In this document: positions 31,937-33,404 of the stretch, piece by piece
How the letters are laid out: each line of letters opens with the position of its first letter
Numbering within the stretch: position 1 is the first letter of the stretch
Source of the DNA: Flavobacteriales bacterium
GTDB lineage: Bacteria; Bacteroidota; Bacteroidia; Flavobacteriales_F; PHOS-HE28
Direction: 5' to 3'
NCBI GenBank assembly: GCA_017987115.1
Contig: JAGNUG010000001.1
Location: 1-33,404 of the forward strand
Length of the DNA stretch: 33,404 nt
Made by a program: the position numbers and the translations under genes
Notes under the pieces: model-generated
The model's input: the letters and a program-made list of their open reading frames with translations, nothing else
Databases searched by the model: none
Told to the model about the DNA's origin: nothing

Positions 31937-33208
31937 ATGAACACCATAACCATAACTGACCCTAAAGCAACAGTACTGCCTTTGCTGGAAGGAAGCACTT
32001 GGCCCAACGCCACTGAAGCCTTGAGGCATGTCATGGCATTACCCATCCCGAACAGCAAGACCGAAGCTTGGAAATACACACGTGTTGGCAAACTGTTCAA
32101 CACGAATTACTCAGCGCCTGTTGGTAATGTAGCTGTTGAATTACCTGCTCGGTTGGGCTTTGACACTACGCGTATTGTTTTCGTGAACGGCCATTTCCGC
32201 GCAGACCTGAGTGACGGCCTGAAAGCACAAAAAGGGTTGGTGATCGACAGCCTACAGAAACATCTTGCGCACGGACCGGTGAAAGAGAATTACGGCAACA
32301 TAGCTGCAAGCAACGAGCGCTTCTTCACTGCTTTGAACGGCGCTTCACCCACTGACGGATTGATCCTTCTTGTTACAAAAGGTGTGAGAGTGGAAAAGCC
32401 AATACATTTCCTGCATGTTGTAACAGATGCGCACGCATTGATCCAGCCACGTGACCTGTTCATGTTACACGAAGGAGCAGAAGCTGAAGTGATCGTTGAG
32501 GCTACTTCGACATCGATCGACGTATCGAATGCTTTGATCAACAGTGTCCGCGAATCACATGTTGGTGTAAATGCGAAACTAACGATCCACGTGTTGCAGA
32601 ACGCTGTTCATTGCCCGTCAATGATCGGATCGGATGGTGTGAAGATCGAAGAGAATGGCAACTTCAGCATTGATACCACAACCTTGGAGGGCTCTTTGAT
32701 CCGGAACGAAGTGAACGTGGAACTCGCAGGTCCGAATGCACATGCCGAATTGAATGGAGTATACATATTGAACGGCTCCACACATTGCGATAATCATACC
32801 TACATCGGGCATGATGTACCCGATTGCACGAGCGACGAATTATACAAAGGACTGATCGTTGAGAAAGGTACGGGTGTATTCAATGGCAAAGTGTACGTAA
32901 AGCAAGATGCGCAGCGCACACGGGCCTATCAGAGCAATGCCAATATTCTACTAGGTGATGACGCGAAGGTGTACACCAAGCCCGAACTGGAGATCTACGC
33001 CGATGATGTGAAATGCAGCCATGGATGTACCATCGGCCGATTCGATGTACAAGGTCTTTTCTATTTACGATCTCGCGGTGTTAGCGAAGCCGAAGCGAAA
33101 AAAATGATGGCACACGCTTTCATTTTTGATGTGTTGGAACGGATCGGGAATGAAGATTGGAGGGAGCATTTGGCGGGGTTGATCGATGCTAAGCTGGCGA
33201 CTCTTTGA
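31937..33208 (+). CDS. sufD: Fe-S cluster assembly protein SufD
   Basis: SufD is the SufB paralogue that completes the SufBC2D scaffold and is needed for iron acquisition. It has 423 residues, typical length. The N-terminal helical part includes SKTEAWKYTRVGKLF (about 35-49), the usual K-x-E-x-W/F-K/R-YT signature. The beta-helix ends with KCSHGCTIGRFDVQGLFYLRSRGVSEAEAKKMM, carrying the SufD-type CSHG with the conserved histidine. It is placed between sufC and sufS. A 78-base spacer with TGATCAG-rich repeats separates it from sufS. Confidence 0.96.
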   Translation: MNTITITDPKATVLPLLEGSTWPNATEALRHVMALPIPNSKTEAWKYTRVGKLFNTNYSAPVGNVAVELPARLGFDTTRIVFVNGHFRADLSDGLKAQKGLVIDSLQKHLAHGPVKENYGNIAASNERFFTALNGASPTDGLILLVTKGVRVEKPIHFLHVVTDAHALIQPRDLFMLHEGAEAEVIVEATSTSIDVSNALINSVRESHVGVNAKLTIHVLQNAVHCPSMIGSDGVKIEENGNFSIDTTTLEGSLIRNEVNVELAGPNAHAELNGVYILNGSTHCDNHTYIGHDVPDCTSDELYKGLIVEKGTGVFNGKVYVKQDAQRTRAYQSNANILLGDDAKVYTKPELEIYADDVKCSHGCTIGRFDVQGLFYLRSRGVSEAEAKKMMAHAFIFDVLERIGNEDWREHLAGLIDAKLATL

Positions 33209-33241
33209 TCAGATGATCAGCAAATCAGATGATCAGAAAAT
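33208..33241. repeat. TGATCAG-rich direct repeat in the sufD-sufS spacer
   Basis: ATCAGATGATCAG is present at 33208-33220 and 33224-33236, three bases apart. It is followed by AAAAT, giving a 13-mer shared with the sufC-sufD spacer. Most of the unit is also self-complementary around TGATCA. Confidence 0.6.
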
Positions 33242-33286
33242 TCGGTCCTGGCCAACTTGGACTGAGCTCTCGACAACTAAAATATC

Positions 33287-33404
33287 ATGAGCACCAAAGC
33301 TGAAATAGCGACCTCAAAAACATTCGATGTCGAGGCTATTCGTGCACAGTTCCCGATCTTGAAGGAGAAGGTACACGGTAAGCCCTTGGTGTATTTCGAT
33401 AACG
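33287..33404 (+). CDS. sufS: Cysteine desulfurase SufS, N-terminal part (cut by window edge)
   Basis: SufS takes sulfur from cysteine and delivers it, usually through SufE or SufU, to SufB. Only 39 residues are present: MSTKAEIATSKTF, then DVEAIRAQFPILKEKVHGKPLVYFDN. The FPILKEKVHGKPLVYFDN segment is the characteristic start of SufS-type class V PLP enzymes (FPxL-x-N/G-x-PLVYLDN). The catalytic Lys and Cys lie beyond the window. It is third in sufC-sufD-sufS. Confidence 0.9.
   Translation, partial: MSTKAEIATSKTFDVEAIRAQFPILKEKVHGKPLVYFDN

Overview
The window is a chromosomal segment of a Bacteroidota bacterium, most likely a Flavobacteriales-like lineage of intermediate G+C (inference). The signs are: the sdhCAB order with a fused di-heme cytochrome b558 subunit; a Reg_prop/Y_Y_Y histidine kinase paired with a LytTR response regulator; a type IX secretion C-terminal sorting domain; several promoter boxes of the Bacteroidota form TAnnTTTG; and few Shine-Dalgarno sequences. 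No rRNA, tRNA, CRISPR array, transposase or phage gene was seen. Both ends cut a gene: sdhB on the left and sufS on the right.

Layout. 1-3165 (minus): succinate dehydrogenase sdhC-sdhA-sdhB. 3367-4674 (plus): an Xaa-Pro aminopeptidase. 4675-5254: a long spacer with what looks like an orphan minus-strand mini transcription unit (promoter box, 22-codon ORF, strong terminator) and a degenerate direct repeat. 5255-9545 (plus): LytTR regulator, propeller histidine kinase and a small lipoprotein. 9715-11280: a large helical protein of unknown role. 11317-13315 (minus): a WYL regulator and thiL. 13617-15912 (plus): SufA-type carrier, sufB and msrB. 15955-17664 (minus): a T9SS-sorted protein and a GH113-like glycosidase. 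17714-20577 (plus): an FAD oxidoreductase coupled to a membrane 4Fe-4S protein. 20673-24144: three overlapping glycosyltransferase genes. 24273-25869: a small membrane protein, an exported rhodanese and a beta-barrel-like protein. 25794-26339 (minus): a DUF1569-like gene broken by an in-frame amber codon. 26658-29127: ergothioneine genes egtB-egtD plus a DUF427 gene. 29271-30350 (minus): a class V PLP enzyme. 30441-30887: a GreA-like protein. 31082-33404: sufC-sufD-sufS.

The most notable pattern is the divided SUF iron-sulfur assembly system. sufA-sufB and sufC-sufD-sufS lie about 15 kb apart, yet each half is preceded by TACCTTTG, exactly 12 bases, and then the inverted repeat TTTAGA-N5-TCTAAA. 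This looks like a common operator keeping the two halves co-regulated. The aerobic respiratory enzyme SdhAB and the membrane 4Fe-4S protein would be clients of this assembly system. Other points of interest are the orphan small transcript near 4.9 kb, a GTCGACCC/GGGTCGAC palindrome shared by the sdhA-sdhB and sufC-sufD spacers, and the ergothioneine genes with a nearby candidate for the missing C-S lyase.
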